Below, one piece after another: positions 41,620-51,109 of a stretch of DNA of 64,000 nt. The translations under genes were made by a program, and so were the position numbers. How positions within the stretch are numbered: position 1 is the stretch's first letter; each line of letters opens with the position of its first letter. This DNA comes from Nitrospirota bacterium (lineage in GTDB: Bacteria; Nitrospirota; Thermodesulfovibrionia; Thermodesulfovibrionales; JdFR-88). Below the pieces are notes generated by a model. It worked only from the letters and a program-made list of their open reading frames with translations. It searched no databases and was not told the DNA's origin. The DNA is taken from contig JAKAKS010000006.1 of the NCBI GenBank assembly GCA_021813405.1, positions 57,916-121,915 of the forward strand, in the 5' to 3' direction.

Positions 41620-42141
41620 TTGAAGACCAAAGCCCTGAAAACCGGATACCTTGCACTCCTGATAGTTCTTTGCGCGGCCCTTTTTTCCTGCCAGAAACAG
41701 CACCTGCCGCTTCAAACTGGAAAACCTGCCCCCGGCTTCACTGTTATGGATGCATCCGGGCAGAAGGTAACGCTTTCAAGTTTGAAAGGCAATGTGGTGC
41801 TTGTAAATTTCTGGGCCACATGGTGCGGAGTGTGCCAGGAGGAGACGCCGTCGCTAAACGGCCTTTACAACAAGCTTAAGGCAAACCCGCACTTCCGCAT
41901 GATCTCGATCCCTTTCAAGGACTCCACTGGAGCCGCCAGGCAATATCTGAAGGACAATTCTTCCAGCATCCCCGTGTATGAGGACCCCGGGGGAAAGGCC
42001 GCGCTTGATTACGGGCTTACCGGCGTGCCTGAAACCTACATTGTGGACAAAAGCGGCATACTCAGGCAGAAGGTAATAGGCGGGATGAACTGGAGCGATC
42101 CGCGTGTCCTTTCCTACATGCAGGGACTCTTAAGCAAGTAG
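41620..42141 (+). CDS. Thioredoxin-like lipoprotein (TlpA/ResA family)
   Basis: Membrane-anchored disulfide reductase of the periplasm, used in cytochrome c maturation or general thiol reduction. A signal sequence (GYLALLIVLCAALFSC) with lipobox cysteine leads to a thioredoxin fold: PAPGFTVMDASGQKVTLSSL, NFWATWCGVCQEETPSL with the CGVC redox pair, and GVPETYIVDKSG with the cis-proline. The ATG at 41542 lies in the clpC terminator, so a TTG at 41620 (GAAAG upstream) or 41608 is preferred. Function is clear at family level; the exact substrate is not. Confidence 0.85.
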   Translation: MKTKALKTGYLALLIVLCAALFSCQKQHLPLQTGKPAPGFTVMDASGQKVTLSSLKGNVVLVNFWATWCGVCQEETPSLNGLYNKLKANPHFRMISIPFKDSTGAARQYLKDNSSSIPVYEDPGGKAALDYGLTGVPETYIVDKSGILRQKVIGGMNWSDPRVLSYMQGLLSK

Positions 42142-42145
42142 AAAA

Positions 42146-42688
42146 GTGAGCAAAAACGAGGCCTTTGCTTCACGTCCGGGGCCGGCGATGCTCCTGGCCG
42201 GGCTGCTTTACCGCGAACAATCCGCATTTGAATCAGCCAAAGGGAAACTTATCTCAAAATTCGGCCCCATCCTTCAGGAAACCGAAGGTTATGAATGGCA
42301 TTGCAGGCATTACGAGGACGAGCTTGGCTGGCCGGTAACAAGGAAATTCCTCTTCTTTGAGCGCCTTGTGCCCCCCGAAGACCTGCCTTCAATAAAACAG
42401 GCCACAAACGCAATGGAGACGGTGCTTTCAAAGAACGGCAAACGGGCTGTTAACATCGACCCCGGCTATCTTACGCTTGCCAATCTTGTCCTGGCCAGCA
42501 CCAAAGGCTATGGCCACCGCATATACATGGGCGGCGGAATCCATGCCGAAGTGACCCTGCTTTATTCGAAGAAGGAAGGGCGGTACATCCCCCAGATGTT
42601 TACATACCGGGACTTTGCGGATGAAGGTAATATCATGGTGTTTACGGAGATGAGGGGGAAACTTAAAAGGAAGCTTGCAGCCGGATAA
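42146..42688 (+). CDS. DUF4416 family protein
   Basis: 180 aa, GTG start 5 nt after the thioredoxin stop. It matches the DUF4416 pattern as I remember it: AMLLAGLLYREQSAFESAK, ETEGYEWHCRHYEDELGWPV, KRAVNIDPGYLTLANLVLAST and GIHAEVTLLYSK. The family is found mainly in Nitrospirota, deltaproteobacterial lineages and related bacteria and has no established function. Cytosolic, with no catalytic motif I can defend. Confidence 0.82.
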   Translation: MSKNEAFASRPGPAMLLAGLLYREQSAFESAKGKLISKFGPILQETEGYEWHCRHYEDELGWPVTRKFLFFERLVPPEDLPSIKQATNAMETVLSKNGKRAVNIDPGYLTLANLVLASTKGYGHRIYMGGGIHAEVTLLYSKKEGRYIPQMFTYRDFADEGNIMVFTEMRGKLKRKLAAG

Positions 42689-43231
42689 GGGCATTTATGA
42701 CATGACATTCTTCCCATTGACTATGTCATGCATAACTGCGTTATGATGGCTACGGTGGGGCTCAGTCCCCTCTGGCGCTATTTGAAAACGGCGGCGGAAG
42801 GCTTCCTTAAAAATCCAGTTGCTTTGCTTCCGTTTTGCTCTTTAATGCACTACCGGTCCGCTTGGTATCCGATAGCAAATCAGCGGAAAAAAAACTATAA
42901 AAACAAAGACTTGGCAAATGGAACAAACTTCCGGGGACGGAAACCCCAAATCCTTTAAAATCATACACTTAGACATAAAACAAAGCTGAAAAGGATGGAA
43001 CAGACGGAACAAAAATTATTACCCTAACCTGCTAAAAACAAAAGGAAATCCCGAAATGGCTGGAACATATAAAAAGAAAGGGATTAAAAACCGTGTCTCA
43101 TTTTTGTGGTTTTCCATGCCACGTGTTTTACGGCTTACGGACCACGTACACGGCTCTTTTCTTGAATAAAACCCGGTAAATAAATATACTATTAGGCATC
43201 CCGAAAGGTTTTTGAAAGGAGATTTACGCCT
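42689..43231 (+). promoter_or_regulatory. 543-bp intergenic region with rplI promoter
   Basis: A clear promoter TTGAAT (43162-43167) and TATACT (43185-43190), 17 bp apart, lies about 40 bp before rplI. Near the left end, ATGACAT...ATGTCAT (about 42697-42731) is an inverted repeat. A 76-aa frame at 42728 has no ribosome site or recognisable content and is not called. The rest is AT-rich (for instance 42890-43120) with no gene or structure I can support. Confidence 0.6.
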
Positions 43232-43675
43232 ATGCAGGTGATACTTAAAGAGGACGTAGATAATCTTGGAAAGATGGGCGACACCGTCAACGTAAAGCTC
43301 GGCTACGCCCGGAACTTCCTTTTCCCGCGCTCCCTGGCCGTTGAAGCCAGCGCCAAGAACCTGCGCATGCTTGAGCAGGTGAAAAAGGAAATAGCGGCAA
43401 AGATTGCAAAACAGAAGGCGGCGGCGGAGAAGATTGCCTCCGGCCTCTCCGGCGTAACGCTTACCATAAAGGCCAAGGCAGGCGAGGAAGGCAAGCTCTT
43501 CGGCTCCGTAACCAACATGGACATTGAAGAGGCCTTAAAGGCCCGGGGCTTTGAAGTGGACAAGAGAAAAATAGTCATTTCCGAGCCGATAAAGAACCTT
43601 GGCAGCTACACGGTTACTGTAAAGCTGCCCAGTGAGGTTACGGCCAGCGTAACCGTAAACGTAGAAGCAGAATAG
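43232..43675 (+). CDS. rplI: 50S ribosomal protein bL9
   Basis: 147 aa with GGAGA upstream. The N-terminal rRNA-binding domain carries the signature MQVILKEDVDNLGKMGDTVN, followed by VKLGYARNFLFPRSLA. A long charged central helix (about 40-75) connects to the C-terminal domain (KLFGSVTNMDIEEALKARGF). Normal family length. It lies at the ribosome L1 stalk. It leads the rplI-dnaB pair, a common bacterial arrangement. Confidence 0.97.
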   Translation: MQVILKEDVDNLGKMGDTVNVKLGYARNFLFPRSLAVEASAKNLRMLEQVKKEIAAKIAKQKAAAEKIASGLSGVTLTIKAKAGEEGKLFGSVTNMDIEEALKARGFEVDKRKIVISEPIKNLGSYTVTVKLPSEVTASVTVNVEAE

Positions 43676-43688
43676 AAACTGGAGACTG

Positions 43689-43746
43689 GAAACTAGAAGA
43701 GCATGGGTTTTTATCTGGTTTCCGGTATCTAGTTTCGGGAAGTAAG
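43689..43746. repeat. Inverted repeat between rplI and dnaB
   Basis: GAAACTAGA (43689-43697) and TCTAGTTTC (43738-43746) are perfect complements around a 40-nt loop, directly before the dnaB start. It may be an mRNA structure or processing site, or a remnant of a short palindromic repeat. Confidence 0.5.
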
Positions 43747-43747
43747 C

Positions 43748-45112
43748 ATGCGCCAGCAGGCCACTATAGAAAAACTTCCTCCTCAGAGCATCGAGGCCGA
43801 GCAATCGGTGCTTGGCAGCGTCCTGATAGACGGCGAATCCATAGTGAAGGCCGTAGAGATAGTCAGCCCGGATGACTTCTACAAGGGCGCCCACAAAAAA
43901 ATCCTCGCAGTCATGCTCTCCCTGTTTGACCGCAACGAGGCGATCGATATAATTACCGTTGCGGACGAACTTAAGAGAAATGGCGCTTTCGAGGAAACCG
44001 GCGGGCTTGATTACCTCACAACACTGGCAAACACGACGCCCACCTCCGCCAATATCATCTACTACGCAAAGATTGTAAAAGACAAGTCCCTTCAGAGAAT
44101 GCTCCTTCGCACCGCAAGCGACCTGGCCGAAAAGGTATATATTGGCGACACGGAAACCGACGCCCTGATGGACATGGCTGAGCAGAAGATGTTCGAGATA
44201 TCGGAGAAGCGGGTGAAAAGCACTTTTGTCCCGATGAAGGCCGCCATCAAGGACACGTTCAAGATGATAGAGAGCCTGTATGACCGCAACGAGGCCGTAA
44301 CCGGAGTACCTACCGGTTTCAAGGATTTGGACGAGATTACGGCCGGCCTGCAGAAAGGGGACCTCGTAATAGTGGGTGGAAGGCCTTCGGCCGGCAAGAC
44401 CGCCTTTGGTTTGAATATAGCCCAATACGTTGGAATAGAGTTAAAAGAGCCGGTTGCCATATTCAGCCTGGAGATGTCGCTGAGGCAGATAATCTTAAGA
44501 ATGCTCTGCGCCGAGGCAAAGGTGGACGCATCTTCAGTAAGGCGCGGGTACATAAAAAACAGCTTTACCAAACTTGCAACCGCCGCCGGAAAACTGATGG
44601 AAGCGCCAATTTTTGTTGATGAGACCTCCGGTATTTCGGCACTGGAGATGAGGGCCAAGGCACGGAGGCTGAAGCGCTCCAACAATATTAGCCTTATCCT
44701 GGTGGACTATCTTCAGCTTATGAAGGGTAGCGGCAATTACGAGCAGAGGGTGCAGGAGATATCGGAAATATCCCGGTCCTTGAAAGCGCTGGCCAAGGAG
44801 ATAGACGTGCCGGTAATAGCGCTCTCCCAGTTAAACAGGTCTGTTGAAAGGGAGCGGCGCGCACCGAATATGTCTGACCTCAGGGAATCCGGCGCTATCG
44901 AGCAGGATGCCGATGTAATAATGTTTTTGTACAGAGACAAAGAAAAAAACCAGGAAGATGAACGCGGGGCTTCGGCTGTTGTGAATCTGGACATAGCCAA
45001 GCAGCGTAACGGCCCCACTGGCAGCTTAAAACTTACCTTCCTCTCCAAATATACCCGGTTTGAAAATTATTCCCCGGAGGACGCATCCTACATGGAGGAA
45101 GAGGCGTACTGA
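43748..45112 (+). CDS. dnaB: Replicative DNA helicase DnaB
   Basis: 454 aa, hexameric 5'-3' helicase at the replication fork. N-terminal domain PPQSIEAEQSVLGSVLIDG, linker helix, then a RecA-like domain with Walker A VGGRPSAGKTAFGLN, Walker B ILVDYLQLMKG, FSLEMSLRQI and LSQLNRSVE, and the arginine-finger region DLRESGAIEQDADVIMFLYR. Full length, no intein. It overlaps the next gene by one base (TGATG). Confidence 0.96.
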   Translation: MRQQATIEKLPPQSIEAEQSVLGSVLIDGESIVKAVEIVSPDDFYKGAHKKILAVMLSLFDRNEAIDIITVADELKRNGAFEETGGLDYLTTLANTTPTSANIIYYAKIVKDKSLQRMLLRTASDLAEKVYIGDTETDALMDMAEQKMFEISEKRVKSTFVPMKAAIKDTFKMIESLYDRNEAVTGVPTGFKDLDEITAGLQKGDLVIVGGRPSAGKTAFGLNIAQYVGIELKEPVAIFSLEMSLRQIILRMLCAEAKVDASSVRRGYIKNSFTKLATAAGKLMEAPIFVDETSGISALEMRAKARRLKRSNNISLILVDYLQLMKGSGNYEQRVQEISEISRSLKALAKEIDVPVIALSQLNRSVERERRAPNMSDLRESGAIEQDADVIMFLYRDKEKNQEDERGASAVVNLDIAKQRNGPTGSLKLTFLSKYTRFENYSPEDASYMEEEAY

Positions 45113-45927
45113 TGCGGCAAGCCGCAAGACTGCCAGCCGCCGCCGGCAGGTTCTACCCGGCTGGCCGTCGTGAGCTGGAGTCGGCGGTAAAGCAGGCCCT
45201 TGGCCAAGACAAAGCCAAACATGAAAAAGCAGTTGCCGCCGTCTGCCCCCATGCCGGATACATCTATTCAGGGGCGGTTGCCGGTGCCGTGTATTCCAGC
45301 CTGGAAATTTCAAAAACAGTGATATTGATCGGGCCAAACCATACGGGCTTCGGCCCGGATGTGTCGATAATGGCATCTGGCTCATGGCGCGTACCCAATG
45401 GGGAACTGGTTGTGGATTCACTGCTGGCCAAAGCCATAACGGACCGCTCGGCATTGTTTAAAGCCGATTCTTCAGCGCATGTCTACGAGCACTCGCTTGA
45501 GGTACAGGTTCCGTTCATATGCCATTTGAGGCAGGATGCCACGATAGTGCCAATCACCATAATGCGGGCTTCACGGCAGGAGCTTGAGGCAATCGGCAAA
45601 GCCATTGCGAAGGCTATCATGGCGGAAAGGCCTGACGCGCTAATAATAGCCAGTTCGGACATGAGCCATTATGTTTCCGACAATGAGGCCAGAAATAAAG
45701 ACGCCCTGGCGATAAGGGACATCCTGGCGCTGGACCCGGCGGCAATGCTTGAGACGGTTTACAGAAATAATATCTCCATGTGCGGCGTGCTGCCCGTTGC
45801 GGCTATGCTGTACGCCGCCACGGAACTGGGCGCCAAAGATGCCCGCCTTGTTAAATACGCCACTTCCGCCGAAACCAGCGGGGACTTCGAACATGTTGTG
45901 GGATATGCCGGGATAATCGTAAAATGA
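45112..45927 (+). CDS. amrB: MEMO-like protein (AmmeMemoRadiSam system protein B)
   Basis: 271 aa, Memo-family protein structurally related to extradiol dioxygenases. Motifs CPHAGYIYSGAVAG, LIGPNHTGFG, AHVYEHSLEVQVPF, IASSDMSHYV and the C-terminal TSAETSGDFEHVVGYAG contain the conserved His/Asp/Cys residues. In many bacteria it accompanies an AMMECR1 protein and a radical SAM enzyme; neither lies next to it here. It starts on the dnaB stop, so it is co-translated with dnaB. Biochemical role is not established. Confidence 0.88.
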   Translation: MRQAARLPAAAGRFYPAGRRELESAVKQALGQDKAKHEKAVAAVCPHAGYIYSGAVAGAVYSSLEISKTVILIGPNHTGFGPDVSIMASGSWRVPNGELVVDSLLAKAITDRSALFKADSSAHVYEHSLEVQVPFICHLRQDATIVPITIMRASRQELEAIGKAIAKAIMAERPDALIIASSDMSHYVSDNEARNKDALAIRDILALDPAAMLETVYRNNISMCGVLPVAAMLYAATELGAKDARLVKYATSAETSGDFEHVVGYAGIIVK

Positions 45928-45981
45928 GTTATTAAACCGTTGCATTCACCGCCCACAGCAACACAAATGTTATCCTAGGTT

Positions 45982-47031
45982 ATGGCTCTTTCGGACATCC
46001 TTGGGCAGGCAAAGCCAATCGAATTGTTAAAGAAATCCGCCGCCGCCGGGCGGGTGGCATCGGCTTATCTCTTCCACGGCCTCTCCGGCATCGGCAAGCG
46101 CCAGACGGCCTTGAATTTTGCAAAGGCCTTGAACTGCGCGCAGCCTGTCAGCACGGCAGGCCAGACGGACGCGTGCGATGCATGCCCCTCGTGCAGGAAG
46201 ATAAACGCAGGGGTGCATCCTGATGTAATCACAATAGAGCCGGCAAAGGACGTAATAAAGATTGACGAGATACGGCAACTTATAGAAACCCTTTCCCTGA
46301 GCGCGTTTGAAGGCAGGTTCAAGATCGCAATAGTGGACGAGGCGCACCTTATGAACGACAGGGCCGCAAACGCATTCCTTAAATGCCTTGAGGAACCCCC
46401 GGCACAAAGCGTGATAATACTTGTAAGTTCCAGCCCGGAACGCCTCCCGGACACAGTCCGCTCCAGATGCCTGGCGGTTGCCTTCAAGCCGCTTTCAGCC
46501 GCCCAGGTGGAAGGTATACTCAAGACCAGGCTGGCTTCGGATGCAGTGCCGGGCGCTTCCGCCCGGGGGCGGAAAAAAACCACGGCGCATGATATTAATA
46601 TTAACACCGCACGGCTGGCACGGCTTTCCATGGGCAGGCCGGGGCTGGCGCTTAAAGGCGAACTGCCGGGCGCTGGCGGGGAGGATTTCATTAATATCCT
46701 TTCCCGGATGGCCTCCGGGGTTACGCAACCCTCCTGGGAAGACAAGGCGGCCATGGCCTCGTTTCTGGACCAGATGGAGCTGTTCCTGCGGGACCTGCTG
46801 GTTATGAAAGCAACCGGACAACCGGGCCTGCTCCTGGACCCTGAATTCGAGAAACAGTTGTCCCAGCTTGCGCGGTATGTCCCGGAAGAGGTTATAATAG
46901 AGACTTACAGCAACATGAACAAGGTCAGGGGCGCCCTGGTATACAATCCCAACAAAGCGATCATCTGGAATTACATGGCCTGCCTGGCTCTTAAATTGAA
47001 TATCAATAAAATAGCACCGAAAGGGTTTTAG
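45982..47031 (+). CDS. holB: DNA polymerase III delta' subunit
   Basis: 349 aa clamp-loader subunit. The AAA+ fold begins at the N terminus (SDILGQAKPIELLKKSAAAG, AYLFHGLSGIGKRQTALNF) with a P-loop ending in Lys-Arg in place of the usual Lys-Thr/Ser, in line with a subunit that need not hydrolyse ATP. A zinc module (CDACPSCRKI) follows, then KIAIVDEAHLMNDRAANAFL and LEEPPAQSVIILVSS with SSPERLPDTVRSRC. It starts a holB-ricT-metG gene run. Confidence 0.92.
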   Translation: MALSDILGQAKPIELLKKSAAAGRVASAYLFHGLSGIGKRQTALNFAKALNCAQPVSTAGQTDACDACPSCRKINAGVHPDVITIEPAKDVIKIDEIRQLIETLSLSAFEGRFKIAIVDEAHLMNDRAANAFLKCLEEPPAQSVIILVSSSPERLPDTVRSRCLAVAFKPLSAAQVEGILKTRLASDAVPGASARGRKKTTAHDININTARLARLSMGRPGLALKGELPGAGGEDFINILSRMASGVTQPSWEDKAAMASFLDQMELFLRDLLVMKATGQPGLLLDPEFEKQLSQLARYVPEEVIIETYSNMNKVRGALVYNPNKAIIWNYMACLALKLNINKIAPKGF

Positions 47032-47039
47032 AACGGGAA

Positions 47040-48197
47040 ATGCCTGAAGTAGTAGGAATAAAATTCCGGCAATGCGGAAAGGTTTACGATTTCGATGCCG
47101 AAGGTTTGTCCCTGAAGCCCGGCGACGTTGTGGTTGTGGACTCTGATATGGGGCTGTCCCTGGGAAAGGTAGTTTCCCACTGCTCTCCCACCCCCGAAAA
47201 GGAATACAAAAAAGTACTCCGCGTGGCAACCGGCGAAGACAGGAAAGAGGAGCAGGCCAACGCAGACCTCTGCCAGGAAGCATTCGCGTTCTGCCGGGAG
47301 CGGATAATGGCCCGCGGACTGGAGATGAAGCTTATCCGCACCGAGAGCACTCTGGACAGGAAAAGGCTTGTCTTCTATTTCGTGTCAGACAAAAGGATAG
47401 ATTTTCGCGAACTGGTTAAGGACATGGCCCAGAAATTCCGTACCAGGATAGAGATGCGGCAGGTCGGCGTGCGGGACGAGGCAAAGATGACGGGCGGGCT
47501 TGGCCTTTGCGGAAGAAAGCTCTGCTGCTCGGAATTCCTTGTGGATTTCGCCCCCATCTCCATAAAGATGGCCAAAAAACAGGACCTGATACTGAACACC
47601 GGCAAGCTCTCCGGCGTATGCGGCAGGCTGATGTGCTGCCTGGGTTACGAATACAATAGCGAAAAATGCTGCCGGAAGGGAGCTGCCGCCGGAGAGAGTG
47701 CAGAAGAGGCCGGCATGAAAGAAACAAGCCTTGAAGAGGCCGCCTTGAATGAGGCTTTCGCGGAAACGGAAGCGGCCGGCCCGGCAGTTGAGGAATTTCC
47801 CTCAAAAGAAAAAACGGAAGAAAAGCCAGCCGGCAGTGGACAGATGGGGCGCCGGAGATGGCCACGTGACCGCAGGGGCGCAGGGCGCAACCAGGGCCAG
47901 AACCAGCAGGGCCCGGTCCAAAGGCGCGAGGACAGACGCCCTGACAACAAATTGGCTAACCGGCCCGGACATGACAATTCGGAAGAAAAACCGGCCCACA
48001 ATAACAAGCCGCAAGCTCAAACCGGGCTGCATGGAGGGCCGCAGAAGCGGACAGCAGGGGAAGACGGGCAGGAAACGCCAAAGGATCCCGAAGCACGCAA
48101 AAAAAGAAGATGGCGCAAACGCGGACGCAGAAACAGGAATAACAGCCCAGGACCCAACGATAGCCCAGGCAGCGGCGGCGAAGCGAATCAGGGTTGA
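47040..48197 (+). CDS. ricT: PSP1-domain protein (RicT/YaaT-like) with low-complexity basic tail
   Basis: 385 aa. Residues 1-220 are the PSP1 family: VVGIKFRQCGKVYDFDAEG, LKPGDVVVVDSDMGLSLG, and the cysteine signature GLGLCGRKLCCSEF...SGVCGRLMCCLGYEY. In Bacillus RicT acts in the RicAFT complex that affects RNase Y and carries Fe-S clusters. The last 160 residues are a Glu then Arg/Asn/Gln-rich disordered tail (RRRWPRDRRGAGRN, KKRRWRKRGRRNRNN), unusual for the family and suggestive of RNA binding. It lies between holB and metG, a conserved setting. Confidence 0.9.
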   Translation: MPEVVGIKFRQCGKVYDFDAEGLSLKPGDVVVVDSDMGLSLGKVVSHCSPTPEKEYKKVLRVATGEDRKEEQANADLCQEAFAFCRERIMARGLEMKLIRTESTLDRKRLVFYFVSDKRIDFRELVKDMAQKFRTRIEMRQVGVRDEAKMTGGLGLCGRKLCCSEFLVDFAPISIKMAKKQDLILNTGKLSGVCGRLMCCLGYEYNSEKCCRKGAAAGESAEEAGMKETSLEEAALNEAFAETEAAGPAVEEFPSKEKTEEKPAGSGQMGRRRWPRDRRGAGRNQGQNQQGPVQRREDRRPDNKLANRPGHDNSEEKPAHNNKPQAQTGLHGGPQKRTAGEDGQETPKDPEARKKRRWRKRGRRNRNNSPGPNDSPGSGGEANQG

Positions 48198-48215
48198 GGA
48201 AAGAAACCCGCGCCA

Positions 48216-50159
48216 ATGCCCCGGAACCCTGAAAAATTTTATGTAACGACGCCCATCTATTATGTCAACGACATTCCTCATATTGGGCATGCCTACACAA
48301 CCATAGCGGCAGACATCCTGGCCCGCTATAACCGGTTTTCCGGCAGAAAGGTGTTTTTCCTTACCGGAACGGACGAACACGGGCAGAAAGTACAGAAGGC
48401 GGCGGAGCAGCGGAGCCTCAGCCCGAAGGAACACGCAGATAAAATGGTTGTTAATTTCAAGGAGATGTGGCAAATGCTGAACATCTCCAATAACGCCTTT
48501 ATCCGCACGACGGATGAAGGGCATAAGGCCAGAGTCCGTGAGCTGTTAAGCTCCCTTTGGGAAAAGGGCTTGATTGAAAAACGCTCCTACGCAGGATGGT
48601 ACTGCGTGCCTGATGAAAGGTTCTGGACTGAAAAAGACCTTGTAAACGGAAAATGTCCGGACTGCGGGCGTGATGTGGAGCAGATAGAGGAACAGAACTA
48701 TTTCTTCCTGATGTCCCGTTATCATGACGCGCTGATAAATCATATCGAGAAAAACCCATCGTATGTGCAGCCGGAGACCAGGAGAAACGAGGTGCTGGGG
48801 TTTTTAAAATCCCAACCGCTTGGAGACCTTTGCATATCAAGGCCTAAAAAACGCCTGCCCTGGGGCATTCCCCTGCCCTTCGATGAGGAGTTTGTCACTT
48901 ATGTCTGGTTTGATGCCCTGGTGAATTATTATTCCGGGCCTCAATACCTTGCCCCTGCCGATACGGCATGGTGGCCTGCGGATGTGCATATAATCGGAAA
49001 GGACATCCTGACCACCCATGCCGTCTACTGGTCCACGATGCTTATGGCTTTGGAACTTCCTCTACCGGGGACAATATTCGCCCACGGCTGGTGGACTATC
49101 GAAGGGAAAAAGATGTCCAAGTCCCTGGGCAATGTGGTGGACCCTGCGGCAATGGCGGACAAATACGGTGTGGACGCCTTCAGGTACTTTCTTTTCAGGG
49201 AGATACCATTCGGACATGATGGAGATTTCTCCGAAGATGCTTTCATTACAAGAATAAATACGGAACTAGCAAACGATTTAGGCAATCTCACCACCAGAAC
49301 GTTTACGATGGCTGTGAAATATTTTGCAGGCGCTGTCCCTGGCAACCCGGAGGCTGCTATAGAACCGGAGTTGCTGGACATTGCCTCTGCCATCCCCGAC
49401 AGGATAGAACAGCACCTCAGATTGCTTCAATTTCAAAAGGCTCTCGATGAGATATGGAAGCTGGTTGCATACACAAATAAATACATAGAGTCTAATGCGC
49501 CATGGGCGCTTGCCAAATCGCCCGAAACAAGCGGAAGGCTGGCGCAGGTTATCTACTCCTGCCTGGAGGCTTTAAGGTACCTTGCCGCATGTCTTTACCC
49601 GTTCATGCCATCTTCGATGGAGGCGCTGTGGAAGCAACTTGGATTCGATGAAGAGCTTGGGCAAACCGGGTTGGCCAGCGCGATAAAAAACACACTTCCC
49701 GCTGGCCGGAAGCTGGGCGGTTTCAAGGCGCTGTTTCCAAGGATTGAAAAAGAAAAGAAAAAGGAAATAAAATCGCAAATAAGGAGAAAAGAAGTGGAAG
49801 AGAAAACGGAGGGTAATGCCGCCGGAGGCGGCGGGCTTATCGGCATAGAAGATTTTGCAAAGGTGAAATTGAGGACCGCGAAGGTGCTTGCTGCCGAGCC
49901 GGTAAAAGGGTCCAACAAACTCTTGCGGCTGGAGGTGGACCTTGGAGACGAAAAAAGGCAGATAGTGGCAGGCATAGGTAAAAGCTATTCCCCCGAAGAG
50001 TTGATTGGAAAGGCTGTTGTTATAGTGGCCAATCTAAAACCGGCAAAATTAATGGGCGTGGAATCCAATGGGATGCTGCTTGCAGCTACCGATGCGGAAG
50101 GCATGCTTTCCGTCCTTACAACCGCAACGGGAATAAAGCCAGGGGCATCAATTAAATAA
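48216..50159 (+). CDS. metG: Methionyl-tRNA synthetase
   Basis: 647 aa class I synthetase charging tRNA-Met. HIGH box PHIGHAYTTIAADI, KMSKS box GKKMSKSLGNVVDP, a cysteine motif CPDCGRDVEQIEEQNYFF in the zinc region, the alpha-helical anticodon domain, a Lys/Glu-rich linker (KEKKKEIKSQIRRKEVEEK) and a C-terminal EMAP/ARC1 tRNA-binding domain (IEDFAKVKLRTAKVLAAEPV...KLLRLEVDLG). That last domain usually makes a homodimer. The start is ATG 48216, 18 bp after ricT. Confidence 0.96.
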   Translation: MPRNPEKFYVTTPIYYVNDIPHIGHAYTTIAADILARYNRFSGRKVFFLTGTDEHGQKVQKAAEQRSLSPKEHADKMVVNFKEMWQMLNISNNAFIRTTDEGHKARVRELLSSLWEKGLIEKRSYAGWYCVPDERFWTEKDLVNGKCPDCGRDVEQIEEQNYFFLMSRYHDALINHIEKNPSYVQPETRRNEVLGFLKSQPLGDLCISRPKKRLPWGIPLPFDEEFVTYVWFDALVNYYSGPQYLAPADTAWWPADVHIIGKDILTTHAVYWSTMLMALELPLPGTIFAHGWWTIEGKKMSKSLGNVVDPAAMADKYGVDAFRYFLFREIPFGHDGDFSEDAFITRINTELANDLGNLTTRTFTMAVKYFAGAVPGNPEAAIEPELLDIASAIPDRIEQHLRLLQFQKALDEIWKLVAYTNKYIESNAPWALAKSPETSGRLAQVIYSCLEALRYLAACLYPFMPSSMEALWKQLGFDEELGQTGLASAIKNTLPAGRKLGGFKALFPRIEKEKKKEIKSQIRRKEVEEKTEGNAAGGGGLIGIEDFAKVKLRTAKVLAAEPVKGSNKLLRLEVDLGDEKRQIVAGIGKSYSPEELIGKAVVIVANLKPAKLMGVESNGMLLAATDAEGMLSVLTTATGIKPGASIK

Positions 50160-50251
50160 TACCGTCTTCTTTTCCGATGTGAATTTTACCTTCCCCTTGG
50201 AGTTCCTTCCTGTTATAGTGATTTCAGGGAAAGCGCGTCAGGGTGGGGTTA

Positions 50252-50288
50252 AGAGGGCGGGGGGTGGTAAAAACATCCCCTGCCCTCT
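50252..50288 (+). terminator. Probable terminator after metG
   Basis: AGAGGGC-GGGG...CCCC-GCCCTCT stem with a short A-rich loop and a weak T tail (GGTTTTC), 92 bp after the metG stop. The rest of 50160-50410 shows no gene. Confidence 0.6.
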
Positions 50289-50410
50289 GGTTTTCAGATA
50301 ATTAATTAGGCCAGGCCATCAGCTGTTTTTCTTCTTATCCGTTTCACTCCTGTGTTAATATACCTTCACGCTTTTGGTTAATATGGGATAAACTGTCAGC
50401 AGGGGAGCTA

Positions 50411-51109
50411 ATGGACGGCCTGGATTTACAGAAAACCGTTTTGGAAGTCCTGAAAAAGCTGGAACTGTTCAGGAATTTATCCGGCGATTACCTTGTACAA
50501 ATAGCCTCCTCCTGTATAAGAAGACCACTGCCAAAGGGCGCGGTCCTCTTCTATCAAACGGAGATGTCCAGCGATCTCTTCATTATCCTGTCCGGTAAAG
50601 TCAAAGCAACGCTTACTGGCGATGACGGCAATGAGTTAGTCCTTTGCTCCTTTAGCGAGGGGGATTTCTTTGGCGAGATGAACCTTTTCGATAATCAAGG
50701 CAGGTCCGCAACTGCCACGGCAGAGACAGATTGCGAGATGGCCGTTTTGGAACGGGAAAAATTCATCGGCCTTCTTATGAAAAAACCCAAAATAGCCGTT
50801 GAGCTTATAACCATTTTGTCAAAGCGGCTCAGAAAAACAAATGAGATGGTTGAATCCCTTGTGTTCCTGGATGTAAGGGAGAGACTACTCAAGGAATTTT
50901 CTAGGATGGCCGGCCCAGACGGCGCGGCGGGCAAGGTTTTAAAAATAGACAAGAAGACACATCAGGAACTGGCCTGCCGCATAGGCGCGTCCAGGGAAGC
51001 AGTCTCAAAATGCATGAAGGCCTTTATACATGAAGGCGTTATAGATGAAAAGAAAGACCATTTTCTGGTAAACCTGCCAAAAGGCAAGCCGCGCTGCCCC
51101 AAGATTTGA
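50411..51109 (+). CDS. Crp/Fnr-family transcription regulator
   Basis: 232 aa with AGGGGAG upstream. The cyclic-nucleotide-binding-type barrel covers about residues 20-125 (LPKGAVLFYQTEMSSDLFI, EGDFFGEMNLFDNQGRSAT), then the long dimer helix and a winged HTH (THQELACRIGASREAVSKCM). No N-terminal cysteine cluster of Fnr type is present, so oxygen sensing by Fe-S is unlikely; the ligand cannot be read. It stands alone upstream of ppdK and might control it, which is only a guess. Confidence 0.9.
   Translation: MDGLDLQKTVLEVLKKLELFRNLSGDYLVQIASSCIRRPLPKGAVLFYQTEMSSDLFIILSGKVKATLTGDDGNELVLCSFSEGDFFGEMNLFDNQGRSATATAETDCEMAVLEREKFIGLLMKKPKIAVELITILSKRLRKTNEMVESLVFLDVRERLLKEFSRMAGPDGAAGKVLKIDKKTHQELACRIGASREAVSKCMKAFIHEGVIDEKKDHFLVNLPKGKPRCPKI

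Noticed and set aside
42728..42958. 76-aa frame upstream of rplI
   Set aside because: No ribosome site, no recognisable content, low-complexity end.
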